The translations under genes and the position numbers were made by a program. Below, in pieces: positions 48,132-61,305 of a stretch of DNA of 64,000 nucleotides; positions within the stretch are counted from its first letter, which is position 1, and the number at the start of each line of letters is the position of its first letter. The notes under the pieces are model-generated. The model saw only the letters and a list, made by a program, of their open reading frames with translations, ran no database searches and was not told the DNA's origin. Location of the stretch: contig NZ_LZIJ01000055.1 of NCBI RefSeq assembly GCF_001667115.1, positions 170,921-234,920 of the forward strand, given 5' to 3'. Source of the stretch: Mycobacterium sp. 852002-51163_SCH5372311 (GTDB lineage Bacteria > Actinomycetota > Actinomycetes > Mycobacteriales > Mycobacteriaceae).

Positions 48132-48994
48132 TGAACTACCGGCTCGCCGAGGTATTGGACCATCTGTTCTCCTTCGACATCACCGCACACCTGCTCCGGC
48201 ACGACTTCGTACAGCAGGCGCTGGTCGCGGCGGCCCTGCTGGGCTTGGTGGCCGGGCTGATCGGCCCGTTTATCGTGATGCGCCAGATGTCGTTCGCCGT
48301 ACACGGTTCCAGCGAACTTTCCTTGACCGGCGCCGCGTTCGCTTTGCTGGTCGGGTTCCAGGTGGGCCTGGGTGCGCTGATCGGCAGCGCACTGGCAGCG
48401 GCGCTGTTCGGCGTGCTCGGTCAGCGAGCCCGGGAGCGGGATTCGGTGACCGGGGTGGTGCTCGCATTCGGGCTGGGATTGGCGGTGCTGTTCATCCATC
48501 TCTACCCGGGTCGGACAGCGACCAGTTTTGCTTTGCTGACCGGCCAGATCGTCGGGGTGGGATATTCCGGGCTGGCGATGCTCGCAGCCGTTTGCCTGCT
48601 CGTCATAGCCGTGCTGGCGGTCTGCTACCGCCCCTTGCTGTTCGCCACCGTCGACCCCGAGGTGGCGGCCGCGCGTGGCGTGCCGGTACGCGCCCTGGGC
48701 ATTGTGTTCGCCGCGCTGGTCGGAGTGGTGGCGGCTCAGGCCGTGCAGATCGTCGGGGCACTGCTGGTGATGTCGTTGCTGATCACCCCGGCGGCAGCGG
48801 CGGCCCGCGTGGTCACCTCGCCGGTCGCGGCGATCGTGGCGGCCGTGGTGTTCGCCGAAGTCTCTGCCGTCGGGGGCATCCTGCTGTCCCTGGCGCCCGG
48901 CGTTCCGGTCTCGGTGTTCGTCGCGACTATTTCCTTTCTGATCTACCTGTTTTGTTGGCTGATCGGGCGCCGTCATCAGTACGCCAGCACTTAA
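48131..48994 (+). CDS. metal ABC transporter permease (ZnuB-like, ABC-3 family)
   Basis: 287 residues with about eight membrane helices. Typical ABC-3 features: FVQQALVAAALLGLVAGLIG and VMRQMSFAVHGSSELSLTG near the N-terminus, GALLVMSLLITPAAAAA near the end. Forms the channel for the metal released by the upstream binding protein. Last gene of the three-gene operon. Confidence 0.93.
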   Translation: MNYRLAEVLDHLFSFDITAHLLRHDFVQQALVAAALLGLVAGLIGPFIVMRQMSFAVHGSSELSLTGAAFALLVGFQVGLGALIGSALAAALFGVLGQRARERDSVTGVVLAFGLGLAVLFIHLYPGRTATSFALLTGQIVGVGYSGLAMLAAVCLLVIAVLAVCYRPLLFATVDPEVAAARGVPVRALGIVFAALVGVVAAQAVQIVGALLVMSLLITPAAAAARVVTSPVAAIVAAVVFAEVSAVGGILLSLAPGVPVSVFVATISFLIYLFCWLIGRRHQYAST

Positions 48995-49061
48995 GCTGTT
49001 CCAACGCAACCGGCCGAGCCGGCCGTTGCCCCGGCTCATGCGCGGAGTAGGGAAAGCGATC

Positions 49062-49772
49062 ATGCGTCAGCACATTATGGTGCTTTTGCTACTGAGTGCC
49101 TGCACGCTGGCCGTCGGATGTACCGAAAGTGTCAGTGGGACCGCGTCACCAGCCGATAAGTCCGGCCCCTTTGCCGAACCGCCGCTACCGGTGTCCGCGC
49201 TTGACGGCCTGCTGCTCGACGTGGCACAGATCAATTCCGCGTTGGGCGCGACGTCGATGAAGATCTGGTTCGACGCCCGGGAGATGTGGGATTGGAGCGC
49301 CGACGTGACCGACCGGAATTGCCTGGCCGTAGATGGACCCGCACAGACCAAGGTCTATGCCGACACGGGCTGGACCGCTATGCGGGGTCAGCGGCTCGAC
49401 GACAGCCTGGACGGCTCCAAGAGGCGCGACCACTACGCCATCCAGGCCGTGGTGGCTTTCCCGTCCGGCCGCGATGCCGCGTCCTTCTTCATGTCCTCCA
49501 CGCAAAGCTGGCCCGCTTGCTCCAATCGCCGGTTCTCCGACCCCACTCCGGGTCAGCCGGACACCGTGTGGGCGGTGGCCGAGGTCACCAATCGCGACGG
49601 CACCCTGGGCACCTCGGAAATCCAGGAAGGCGGCAGCGGATGGGCCTGTCAGCGAGCATTGACGGTGCGCAACAATGTCGCCGTCGATATCGCGACGTGC
49701 GCCTTCACCCAACCCGGTTCGGCGGCAAGCGACATCGCCAGGCGGATCGCGGCCAAGGTCGCTAGGCAATAG
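49062..49772 (+). CDS. lppH: lipoprotein with PknH-like sensor domain (LppH-like)
   Basis: 236 residues from ATG 49062. Signal peptide with lipobox (CTLAVGC) and a mature domain of the PknH extracellular sensor type: LLDVAQINSALGATSM, NCLAVDGPAQTKVYADTGW, the Cys-containing WPACSNRRF, and AFTQPGSAASDIARRI. Such domains bind small molecules near the cell wall; four Cys could form disulphides. H37Rv has lppH (Rv3576) here. An ATG 36 nt earlier exists but would place extra residues before the signal. Confidence 0.85.
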   Translation: MRQHIMVLLLLSACTLAVGCTESVSGTASPADKSGPFAEPPLPVSALDGLLLDVAQINSALGATSMKIWFDAREMWDWSADVTDRNCLAVDGPAQTKVYADTGWTAMRGQRLDDSLDGSKRRDHYAIQAVVAFPSGRDAASFFMSSTQSWPACSNRRFSDPTPGQPDTVWAVAEVTNRDGTLGTSEIQEGGSGWACQRALTVRNNVAVDIATCAFTQPGSAASDIARRIAAKVARQ

Positions 49773-49846
49773 GCGATAGAGCGTGGCGCCAGACCATCCA
49801 GCTAGTTGCCCGGGTGTCGAGGTGCGCCAGCCCATAAGCTGGTTCG

Positions 49847-50608
49847 ATGACCCGCATCGACCTCAACGCCGACCTGGGCGAGGGTTTCGGTGTCTGGCGT
49901 CTCGGTGATGACGACGCCATGCTTGGGATCGTCACCAGCGCCAACGTCGCGTGCGGTTTTCACGCCGGAGATCCGGCCGGCCTGCTTCGCGTGTGCCGGT
50001 CGGCCGCCGAGCGCGGCGTGCGGATCGGCGCGCAGGTGAGCTATCGCGACCTGGCCGGGTTCGGCAGGCGTTTCATCGACGTCGCCGCCGACGACCTGCT
50101 CGCCGATGTGGTGTATCAGATCGGCGCTTTGCAGGCGCTCGCGCGGGCTTGCGGCTCGGCGGTGTCATATGTCAAACCCCATGGGGCGCTGTACAACACG
50201 ATCGTTCGCAATCGCGAACAGGCCGCCGCCGTGGCGGCCGCGGTACAGATGGTCGACCCCGGGCTGCCGGTGCTGGGCATGACCGGGTCGGCATTCTTCG
50301 AAGAGGCGGACCGTGTCGGGCTGCACACGGTGCCCGAGGCATTCGCAGATCGCGCGTACCGTGCCGACGGCCAGCTGGTTTCCCGACGCGAGCCCGGCGC
50401 CGTGCTGCACGATCCGGCGCTGATCGCGCAGCGGGTACTGGACATGGTGGCCACCGGCCAGGTCGCCGCGGTCGACGGCACTGCGGTCCCCGTCACCGTG
50501 GTGGAATCGGTTTGTGTGCATGGTGATTCACCCGGTGCGGTGCAGATCGCGGCCGCGGTGCGCGATCGGCTGAAAGCTGCCGGCGTCGAGATCAAGGCTT
50601 TCTGCTGA
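49847..50608 (+). CDS. pxpA: 5-oxoprolinase subunit PxpA (LamB/YcsF family)
   Basis: 253 residues. PxpA with PxpB/PxpC hydrolyses 5-oxoproline to glutamate with ATP. Family blocks: IDLNADLGEGFG, NVACGFHAGDP, VSYVKPHGALYN, VCVHGDSPGA. No PxpB or PxpC gene is next to it, so they must be elsewhere or the protein has another role. TGATG overlap links it to the following hydrolase gene. I do not recall this gene at the H37Rv position. Confidence 0.92.
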   Translation: MTRIDLNADLGEGFGVWRLGDDDAMLGIVTSANVACGFHAGDPAGLLRVCRSAAERGVRIGAQVSYRDLAGFGRRFIDVAADDLLADVVYQIGALQALARACGSAVSYVKPHGALYNTIVRNREQAAAVAAAVQMVDPGLPVLGMTGSAFFEEADRVGLHTVPEAFADRAYRADGQLVSRREPGAVLHDPALIAQRVLDMVATGQVAAVDGTAVPVTVVESVCVHGDSPGAVQIAAAVRDRLKAAGVEIKAFC

Positions 50609-51528
50609 TGCGAATGAAGCTGGGGCGTCCCGATATCGGGCGGTATTCGGACCGATTCGATGTGCCCGTCGCCGAATCCGGTGCGCCGCTTTCGGTTACC
50701 TGGCTCGGTGTGACGACACTACTGCTCGACGACGGTTCATCGGCAGTGCTGACCGACGGTTACTTCTCCCGCCCGGGCCTGCCCCAGCTGGCCTTCGGCA
50801 AGGTGTCGCCGTCAGCCGAGCGCGTCGACGAATGCCTTGCACGGGCGGGGATTTCGCGGCTGGAGGCCGTCATACCCGTACACACGCACATCGACCACGC
50901 GATGGATTCCGCGCTGGTGGCCGACCGGACTGGGGCGAAACTGGTCGGAGGCGAGTCGGCGGCCAACGTGGGGCGCGGATATGGGCTGACCGACGACCGT
51001 ATTGTCGTGGTGGTGCCGGGTGAGCCAATTCAATTGGGCGCCTACGACGTAACGCTGGTGGAGTCGCATCACTGCCTGCCGGACCGGTTTCCCGGAGTGA
51101 TCAGCGAGCCGGTGGTGCCGCCGGTGCGCGCGTCGGCGTATCGCTGTGGTGAGGCGTGGTCAACGCTCGTCCATCATCGCCCGACGGGGCGCAGGCTGCT
51201 GATCCAGGGCAGCGCCGGTTTTGTCAAGGGCGCGTTGGACGGCCATCGCGCCGAAGTTGTGTATCTGGGGGTCGGGCAGCTGGGTGTGCAGCCTCGGTCT
51301 TACTTCGTCGACTACTGGACCGAGGTGGTGCGGGCGGTGGGAGCGCGGCGAGTGGTTCTCGTGCATTGGGACGATTTCATGCGGCCGCTGTCAGAACCTC
51401 TGCGCGCCTTCCCCTATGCGGCCGACGACCTGGATGAGTCCATTCGCATCCTCGACGAACTGGCGGCGTCCGACGGTGTCGCGCTGCACATGCCGACCGT
51501 GTGGCGGCGCGAGGACCCTTGGGTCTAG
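50608..51528 (+). CDS. metallo-beta-lactamase-fold hydrolase (Rv3577-like)
   Basis: 306 residues. The zinc motif VHTHIDHAMD (HxHxDH) and a later His in VESHH and VLVHWDD identify an MBL-fold metal-dependent hydrolase, related to UlaG/PhnP-like enzymes. Substrate unknown. Coupled to pxpA by TGATG and closely followed by arsB2, where the spacing is four bases. No signal peptide; cytosolic. Confidence 0.85.
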   Translation: MRMKLGRPDIGRYSDRFDVPVAESGAPLSVTWLGVTTLLLDDGSSAVLTDGYFSRPGLPQLAFGKVSPSAERVDECLARAGISRLEAVIPVHTHIDHAMDSALVADRTGAKLVGGESAANVGRGYGLTDDRIVVVVPGEPIQLGAYDVTLVESHHCLPDRFPGVISEPVVPPVRASAYRCGEAWSTLVHHRPTGRRLLIQGSAGFVKGALDGHRAEVVYLGVGQLGVQPRSYFVDYWTEVVRAVGARRVVLVHWDDFMRPLSEPLRAFPYAADDLDESIRILDELAASDGVALHMPTVWRREDPWV

Positions 51529-51532
51529 CACC

Positions 51533-52771
<1,239 letters not shown>

Positions 52772-52772
52772 C

Positions 52773-52835
52773 CGCGAGCAGACGCAAAATCGCCCTAAAA
52801 TGCGCCATTTAACGCGAGTTTGCGTCTGCTCGCGG
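52773..52835. terminator. hairpin of the GAGCAGACGCAAAA family
   Basis: Arms CGCGAGCAGACGCAAA and TTTGCGTCTGCTCGCG enclose a 31-base loop. It fills the gap between the convergent stops of arsB2 and the GDPD-like gene. Confidence 0.8.
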
Positions 52836-52837
52836 TC

Positions 52838-53746
52838 CTAAAGCAAGCTGCGCAGCAGCGCCGGATAGTCGGTGATCAGGCCGTCGACGCCGTCGGCGAT
52901 CAACTCGCGCATGACATCGGCGTTGTTGACCGTCCACGGAATCACCTTGAGCCCCAACGTGTGTGCCCTATCGACGAACGCCTTGTCGACCAGCGTGTAC
53001 CTGGGCGACAGCCAAGTTGCACCCACCATCATCGCGCCGATCATCGGATCGCCGGCCACGGCGGGGTTGATACCGGCCAGCCACGGCGAACCAGGTGTCC
53101 AGGTTTCCTCATTCCACAACGCCACCAAGGGAATCGACGGCGCGGCCTGATGTACTATCGCCAGCGTCCGCCAGTCGAAGCTCTCAATTTCGATCCGGTC
53201 GACCTTGCCCGCCGTCCTGGCCGCGGCCAGTACCGCATCGACGAACTCCTGCGGGTCAGCCGAGACCTCCGGACGGTCGGCGGCCACCTTGGTCTCGATG
53301 TTGTAGCGGACGTCAGCGTAACCGGTGGCCTCGAAGACTTCGGGCAAGGTCGCTATCTTGTTGTGCCGAACCACTTCCGCCTGCGGAAACTCACCGCTGG
53401 GCCGGCCGCAGTCGAGGGTGCGGATCTGTGCGAGGGTGAGCTCGTGTATGAGCTTGCCGACGTAGGGGTATGCCGCATCGCCTGGGGACGCTGGCCCGGT
53501 GTCGGAGCACTGCCGGGGATCGATCGCCGGGTCGTGCCACACCACAGGTTGGTCATCCTTCGTGATGTTGATGTCGAATTCCAATGTGTTGACACCGATT
53601 TGGATCGCCTTGGCGAAGGCTCGCAGCGATTCCCCGGTAGCTTCGCCGCGCCCGCCCGCATGCGCCTGCACGTCGAAGTCGGGCGACTGGGCGTGCGCCG
53701 TCCCCAGCCAATGGAGCAACGCGACACCGAGCAGCAGCGCACCCAA
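52838..53746 (-). CDS. secreted glycerophosphodiester phosphodiesterase-like protein
   Basis: 302 residues from TTG 53746; a longer TTG start at 53815 would add 23 codons made of the hairpin repeat. Features of the GDPD TIM barrel: AHAGGRGEATGESLRAF (His, Arg, Glu), LEFDINITKDDQPVVWHDP, YNIETKV, and the C-terminal WTVNNADVMRELIADGVDG. A signal peptide (GALLLGVALLHWLGTAHA) precedes the domain; in the short form its basic n-region is missing, which argues for the longer start. Substrate is probably a glycerophosphodiester. Downstream gene of rlmB, same strand. Confidence 0.8.
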   Translation of the reverse strand: MGALLLGVALLHWLGTAHAQSPDFDVQAHAGGRGEATGESLRAFAKAIQIGVNTLEFDINITKDDQPVVWHDPAIDPRQCSDTGPASPGDAAYPYVGKLIHELTLAQIRTLDCGRPSGEFPQAEVVRHNKIATLPEVFEATGYADVRYNIETKVAADRPEVSADPQEFVDAVLAAARTAGKVDRIEIESFDWRTLAIVHQAAPSIPLVALWNEETWTPGSPWLAGINPAVAGDPMIGAMMVGATWLSPRYTLVDKAFVDRAHTLGLKVIPWTVNNADVMRELIADGVDGLITDYPALLRSLL

Positions 53747-53751
53747 CGCCC

Positions 53752-53812
53752 GCGAGCAGACGCAAAAGCTCGCGCACGCGCGGCGTGTCGCGAGCTTTTG
53801 CGTCTGCCCGCC
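53752..53812. terminator. hairpin of the GAGCAGACGCAAAA family between rlmB and gdpD-like gene
   Basis: Arms GCGAGCAGACGCAAAAGCTC and its near-complement around a GC-rich loop. Lies just after the rlmB stop and runs into the possible N-terminus of the GDPD-like gene on the same strand. Confidence 0.78.
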
Positions 53813-53820
53813 CAATGAAG

Positions 53821-54750
53821 TCAGCCCCGTCGCTGGCGTGCGATCTCGGCAAGCACCACCCCGGCTGCCACCGAGGCGTTCAGCGACTCGGTATGACCGG
53901 CCATCGGGATGGACACCACCTCGTCGCAGTTCTGCCGCACCAACCGGGACAGCCCCTTGCCTTCCGAACCGACGACCAGAACCAGCGGGTCAGTCCCGTC
54001 CAGCTCGTCGAGCGGCGTATCTCCATCGGCGTCCAACCCGATCACCCGCAGCCCGCGATCGCCCCAATCCTTAAGTGCCCTGGTGAGATTGGTGGCCCGG
54101 GCAACGGGGATCCGGGCCGCGGCACCAGCGCTGGTGCGCCAGGCCACCGCCGTCACCGAGGCGGAACGACGCTGCGGAATCAGCACGCCATGACCGCCGA
54201 ACGCCGCCACCGAACGCACGATCGCGCCGAGGTTGCGGGGATCGGAGATGTTGTCCAACGCGACGAGCAGCGCCGGCGGTGTCTCCAGCGCTGTTGCCAC
54301 CAGGTCGTCGGGATGGGCGTAACCATACGGCGGCACCTGCAGCGCGATGCCCTGGTGCAGGTGGTTGGCGGTCATCCGGTCCAGGTCGCTGCGCGGCACT
54401 TCGAGGATGGCGATGCCCAAATCCCCCGCACGGGAGACAGATTCGGTGAGCCGTTCGTCGGCCTCGGTGCCCAGGGCGACGTACAGCGCGGTAGCCGGAA
54501 CACCTGCGCGCAGGCATTCCAGCACCGGGTTGCGGCCAAGCACCGTCTCGGTTTCGTCGGTCCGACGGGCCGGCCGACGCGCCTGCGCAGCCGCCCGCTT
54601 GGCGGCGGGGTGGTTGGGCCGCAGGTGCGCGGGCGGCGTGGGACCTCGGCCCTCCAGCGCGCGCCGGCGCTGTCCACCCGAGCCGACGGTGGGTCCCTTC
54701 TTGGTGCCGGATTTGCGCACGGCCCCCCGGCGGCGGGAGTTACCGGCCAT
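53821..54750 (-). CDS. rlmB: SpoU/TrmH-family 23S rRNA 2'-O-ribose methyltransferase (RlmB-like)
   Basis: 309 residues. N-terminal 70 residues are basic and disordered, followed by a substrate-binding domain ([16 protein letters not shown]) and the trefoil-knot SPOUT domain: [30 protein letters not shown], and [20 protein letters not shown], the three SpoU motifs. RlmB methylates G2251 in E. coli 23S rRNA; specificity here is inferred. Starts directly beside the cysS stop. Rv3579c orthologue by position. Confidence 0.93.
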   Translation of the reverse strand: MAGNSRRRGAVRKSGTKKGPTVGSGGQRRRALEGRGPTPPAHLRPNHPAAKRAAAQARRPARRTDETETVLGRNPVLECLRAGVPATALYVALGTEADERLTESVSRAGDLGIAILEVPRSDLDRMTANHLHQGIALQVPPYGYAHPDDLVATALETPPALLVALDNISDPRNLGAIVRSVAAFGGHGVLIPQRRSASVTAVAWRTSAGAAARIPVARATNLTRALKDWGDRGLRVIGLDADGDTPLDELDGTDPLVLVVGSEGKGLSRLVRQNCDEVVSIPMAGHTESLNASVAAGVVLAEIARQRRG

Positions 54751-56145
54751 CTACTTGCCGTCCGACCGCAGCGACCACTGCGGCCCGTCGGCGGTGTCGG
54801 TGACCTCGATGCCAGCCTGGTTGAGCCGGTCCCGGATCTCGTCGGCCAGCTCCCAATTGCGCTGCTCGCGGGCTTTTTGCCGGTTTTCCAATTCGTTTTG
54901 CACCAGCACGTCGACGGCGGCCAGCGCGGCCGACGTCTCGTCGCGCGATTCCCAGCGTTCGTCAAGCGGGTCGCAGCCCAAAATGCCCATCATCGCCCGA
55001 ATTCCGCTGGCACTTTTCAAGGCGCCCTCGTGGTCGCCGGCATCAAGGGCACGGTTGCCCTCCGCGCGCATCTGATGCACCTCGGCCAGCGCGGTCGGAA
55101 CCGACAAATCGTCGTCGAGCGCCTCGGCGAACCGGGGGGTCCATTCGCCGGGCACGACGGCCCCGGCGCGGTTGCGCACCCGATGCAGAAAGTCCTCGAC
55201 CCCGACGTAGGCGTTGACCGCGTCGCGCAGAGCGGCCTCGGAGTACTCCAGCATCGAGCGGTAGTGCGCGCTGCCCAGGTAGTAGCGCAGTTCGGCCGGG
55301 CGCACCCGTTGCAACATCGCCGGTATGGAAACGACGTTCCCCAGCGACTTGCTCATCTTCTCCCCACCCATCGTCACCCAGCCGTTGTGCAGCCAGATGC
55401 GGGCGAATCCGTCGCCGGCGGCGCGGCTCTGCGCAATCTCGTTCTCGTGGTGTGGGAAGATCAAATCCATTCCGCCGCAATGGATATCGAATTCCGGTCC
55501 AAGGTAGGTACGGGCCATCGCCGAACATTCGATGTGCCAGCCCGGACGTCCGCGGCCCCACGGCGACGGCCACGACGGCTCGCCCGGCTTTTCGGCTTTC
55601 CACAGGGTGAAATCGCGCTGATCGCGCTTGCCGGTGGCCACCCCCTCGCCCTGGTGGACATCGTCGATCCGGTGCCCGGACAGCTGACCGTAATCCGGGT
55701 AGCTGAGCACATCGAAGTACACGTCGCCGCAGCCGGTGTACGCGTGACCAGTTTCGATCAGGCGTTGCATCAATTCGATCATCTGGGTGATGTGACCGGT
55801 GGCGCGTGGTTCGGCCGACGGCGGCAGCACATCCAGGGCGTCGTAGGCCGCGGTGAATGCCCGCTCGTGGGTGGCGACCCACTCCCACCACGGCCGGCCC
55901 GCCGCTGCGGCCTTGGTCAGGATCTTGTCTTCGATGTCGGTGACGTTGCGGATGAAAGCCACGGTGTAGCCGCGGGCCAGCAACCAGCGGCGCAGAATGT
56001 CAAAGGCCACCCCGCTGCGCAGGTGCCCGATGTGCGGTAGCGCGTCCGGGGTGGCGCCGCACTGGTAGATGGAGACGTGCCCGTCGCGCAGCGGGACGAA
56101 GTCACGCACCGTCCCAGACGCCGTGTCGCGTAGCCGCAAGGTCAC
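54751..56145 (-). CDS. cysS: cysteinyl-tRNA synthetase CysS
   Basis: 464 residues, full class I enzyme. HIGH motif [14 protein letters not shown] motif EKMSKSLGN, and zinc-binding Cys/His residues in [15 protein letters not shown] and PHHENE. The C-terminal helical domain includes the DALR-like region and ends [18 protein letters not shown]. It charges tRNA-Cys; the other mycobacterial copy of this fold, MshC, works in mycothiol synthesis, but the length and C-terminal domain identify CysS. Adjacent to ispF, 62 bp apart. Confidence 0.96.
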   Translation of the reverse strand: MTLRLRDTASGTVRDFVPLRDGHVSIYQCGATPDALPHIGHLRSGVAFDILRRWLLARGYTVAFIRNVTDIEDKILTKAAAAGRPWWEWVATHERAFTAAYDALDVLPPSAEPRATGHITQMIELMQRLIETGHAYTGCGDVYFDVLSYPDYGQLSGHRIDDVHQGEGVATGKRDQRDFTLWKAEKPGEPSWPSPWGRGRPGWHIECSAMARTYLGPEFDIHCGGMDLIFPHHENEIAQSRAAGDGFARIWLHNGWVTMGGEKMSKSLGNVVSIPAMLQRVRPAELRYYLGSAHYRSMLEYSEAALRDAVNAYVGVEDFLHRVRNRAGAVVPGEWTPRFAEALDDDLSVPTALAEVHQMRAEGNRALDAGDHEGALKSASGIRAMMGILGCDPLDERWESRDETSAALAAVDVLVQNELENRQKAREQRNWELADEIRDRLNQAGIEVTDTADGPQWSLRSDGK

Positions 56146-56207
56146 GACGTGCCAGCTTACCTGGCCAATTGGCGCGGCCCGCGACCGCTCGGGCCGCGAA
56201 CGACGGG

Positions 56208-56683
56208 TCAGGTGACCCGCACCACCAGCGCCGTCGCGATGGCGGCGACGCCCTCCCCGCGGCCGGTGAGGCCCAGTCCGTCGGTGGTGGTGGCGGACAC
56301 CGCAACCGGCGCCCCCACCAGGCCCGACAGCACGGATTGCGCCTCGGCGCGACGCGGGCCGATCTTCGGCCGGTTGCCGATCACCTGCACGGCAGCGTTA
56401 CCGACCCGGAAGCCCTGCTGCGACAGCAGCTCGGCAACATGGCGCAGCATGTCGGCCCCGGTGACACCCTTCCAGCGCGGGTCGTCAACCCCGAACACGC
56501 CACCGATATCGCCCAACCCTGCCGCCGAGAGCAGCGCATCGCACAGCGCGTGCGCCGCGACATCGCCGTCGGAATGTCCGGCGCAGCCGTCGGCATCGGG
56601 AAATAGCAGCCCCACCAGCCAGCACGGCCGTCCTGGCTCAATCGGGTGCACGTCCGTACCCAAACCGACGCGTGGCAGTTCGT

Positions 56684-56687
<4 letters not shown>
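56208..56687 (-). CDS. ispF: 2-C-methyl-D-erythritol 2,4-cyclodiphosphate synthase IspF
   Basis: 159 residues. IspF catalyses the fifth step of the MEP isoprenoid pathway. Signature motif [18 protein letters not shown] with zinc-binding Asp/His, and [11 protein letters not shown] near the start and [17 protein letters not shown] near the end. ATGA overlap with ispD upstream (four bases), as is common for the ispDF pair. Confidence 0.97.
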
Positions 56688-58177
<1,490 letters not shown>

Positions 58178-58732
58178 GTGAACCGCTTCAAGACCTGCCT
58201 CCCCGCCCTACTATTCGTCGGTGTCGTTGCCTTAGTTGCGCCGGTGCTCAGCGGTTGTGGGGCCGGCCAGATTGCGCAGACGGCGAACCAGGAGCCCGCC
58301 GTCAACGGCAACAGGCTCACCATCACCAATGGCGAACAGCGTGTGGAGCTGCGCGACATCCGCATCCAGGCCGCGCAGACCGGTGACTTCATCGAGCGGG
58401 GCCGGACGGTGGACCTGGTGTTCGTCGCTGTCAATCAGTCGCCCTACGTTGCCGACAGGCTGGTCGAGATCACCAGTGACATCGGCAAGGTCGAGATAAC
58501 CAACGACGCTCGTCTGCAGCCCAGCGGGATGCTTTTCGTCGGTGCGCCCGAAGGCCAGCGGGCCGAGGCGCCGGGTCCCATCGGGATCAGCAACGCCGCC
58601 AAGGCGGTGGTCACCTTGGCCGAGCCGATCAGCAACGGCCTCACCTACAAGTTCAACTTCAAGTTCGAGGTGGCCGGTCAGGGCAGCGTGATGGTGCCGA
58701 TTTCGGCCGGACCGGAGCCGCAGCGCGTGTGA
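58178..58732 (+). CDS. lpqE: lipoprotein LpqE
   Basis: 184 residues from GTG 58178 with AGGAGG upstream. Signal peptide KTCLPALLFVGVVALVAPVL followed by lipobox LSGC, then a beta-rich domain of the copper-chaperone PCuAC-like type (ITNGEQRVELRDIRIQA, LVFVAVNQSPYVADRLVEIT). No clear Met/His copper motif is seen, so metal binding is doubtful. Rv3584 orthologue by position. Function is not known to me. Confidence 0.87.
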   Translation: MNRFKTCLPALLFVGVVALVAPVLSGCGAGQIAQTANQEPAVNGNRLTITNGEQRVELRDIRIQAAQTGDFIERGRTVDLVFVAVNQSPYVADRLVEITSDIGKVEITNDARLQPSGMLFVGAPEGQRAEAPGPIGISNAAKAVVTLAEPISNGLTYKFNFKFEVAGQGSVMVPISAGPEPQRV

Positions 58733-58771
58733 ATCCGGCGGGCTGTCATACCAGCCCGATACGGTCATGTC

Positions 58772-60184
58772 GTGGCGACCACGCGTACCCAGTACCGCTG
58801 CTCGGAATGCCGTCACGTCACCGCTAAATGGGTAGGGCGCTGCCTGGAGTGCGGAACCTGGGGCACCGTCGACGAGGTGGCCATGCTCAGCGCGGTCGGC
58901 GGTGCCAGTCGGCGTTCCGGAGCCGCCGCGTCCCACGCCGTTCCGATCAGTTCGGTTGACGCGAACCAGGTGCAACCCTGCCCCACCGGCGTCGACGAGT
59001 TGGACCGGGTGCTCGGCGGCGGTGTGGTGGCCGGCTCGGTGACGCTGCTGGCCGGCGACCCCGGGGTGGGCAAGTCGACGCTGCTGCTCAAGGTCGCCCA
59101 TCGGCAGGCGCAGTCCGGCCGGCGCGTGCTGTACGTCTCCGGCGAGGAGTCCGCCGGCCAGATCCGGCTCCGTGCGGATCGGATGGGGTGCGTCGGTGAC
59201 GAGCTCTACCTGGCCGCCGAAGCCGACCTGCACAGGGTGCTGGAGCACATCGCCACGGTCCGGCCCACCCTGGTCGTCGTGGACTCGGTACAGACCATCT
59301 CGACCACCGCGTCCGACGGCGTCGCCGGCGGCGTCACACAGGTGCGGGCGGTGACGGCCGCGCTGACCGCGGCGGCCAAGGCCAACGGCGTCGCGCTCAT
59401 CCTGGTCGGCCACGTCACCAAGGAGGGGGCCATCGCGGGGCCGCGGTCACTCGAGCATCTGGTCGACGTGGTGCTGCATTTCGAAGGCGACCGCAACAGC
59501 ACGTTGCGGATGGTTCGCGGGATCAAGAACCGTTTCGGCGCTGCCGACGAAGTCGGGTGTTTTCAGTTGCACGACAACGGAATCGAAGACGTCGCCGATC
59601 CTTCCAGCCTGTTCCTGGATCAACGGCCCGCCCCGGTGGCCGGCACGGCGATCACGGTGGCGCTGGACGGGAAGCGACCACTGATCGGCGAAGTCCAGGC
59701 ATTGCTGGCGACACCGAACGGCGGTTCACCCCGTCGTGCCGTCAGCGGCATCGACCATGCCAGGGCCGCCATGATCACCGCCGTGCTGGAAAAGCACGCC
59801 CGGCTCAACCTCGCGGTCAACGACATCTACTTGTCCACCGTCGGCGGCATGCGGCTGACCGACCCGTCGTCGGACCTCGCGGTGGCGATCGCGCTGGCCT
59901 CGGCGCACGTGAACCTGCCCTTGCCGGCTACGGCGGTGGTGATCGGTGAGGTAGGTCTGGCCGGCGACCTGCGCCGGGTCCACGGCATGGAACGGCGCCT
60001 TGCCGAGGCGGCCCGGCAGGGGTTCAACATCGCGCTGATCCCGCCGGGTCACCGGGTACTACCGGCGGGCATGCATGCCCTGTGTGCGCCCAACATCGTT
60101 GCTGCTCTGGAGCACATGGTCGACATCGCCGACCACCGCAGCGCGACCCCAGCCAAGTCCTACCGGCTGGACAAGTCCCAATAG
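58772..60184 (+). CDS. radA: DNA repair protein RadA
   Basis: 470 residues from GTG 58772. N-terminal zinc finger ([20 protein letters not shown]), Walker [12 protein letters not shown], the RadA-specific KNRFG motif in [10 protein letters not shown], and a C-terminal Lon-like domain ([18 protein letters not shown]). RadA is a RecA-related helicase involved in branch migration. 30 bp before disA; the radA-disA pairing is widely conserved. Confidence 0.96.
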   Translation: MATTRTQYRCSECRHVTAKWVGRCLECGTWGTVDEVAMLSAVGGASRRSGAAASHAVPISSVDANQVQPCPTGVDELDRVLGGGVVAGSVTLLAGDPGVGKSTLLLKVAHRQAQSGRRVLYVSGEESAGQIRLRADRMGCVGDELYLAAEADLHRVLEHIATVRPTLVVVDSVQTISTTASDGVAGGVTQVRAVTAALTAAAKANGVALILVGHVTKEGAIAGPRSLEHLVDVVLHFEGDRNSTLRMVRGIKNRFGAADEVGCFQLHDNGIEDVADPSSLFLDQRPAPVAGTAITVALDGKRPLIGEVQALLATPNGGSPRRAVSGIDHARAAMITAVLEKHARLNLAVNDIYLSTVGGMRLTDPSSDLAVAIALASAHVNLPLPATAVVIGEVGLAGDLRRVHGMERRLAEAARQGFNIALIPPGHRVLPAGMHALCAPNIVAALEHMVDIADHRSATPAKSYRLDKSQ

Positions 60185-61297
<1,113 letters not shown>

Positions 61298-61305
61298 CTT
61301 CGGAG

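Noticed and set aside
53785..56040. Long plus-strand ORF of 751 codons opposite rlmB and cysS
   Set aside because: It is antisense to two clear essential genes; Arg/Gly/His/Pro-rich composition is what a GC-rich shadow frame gives.
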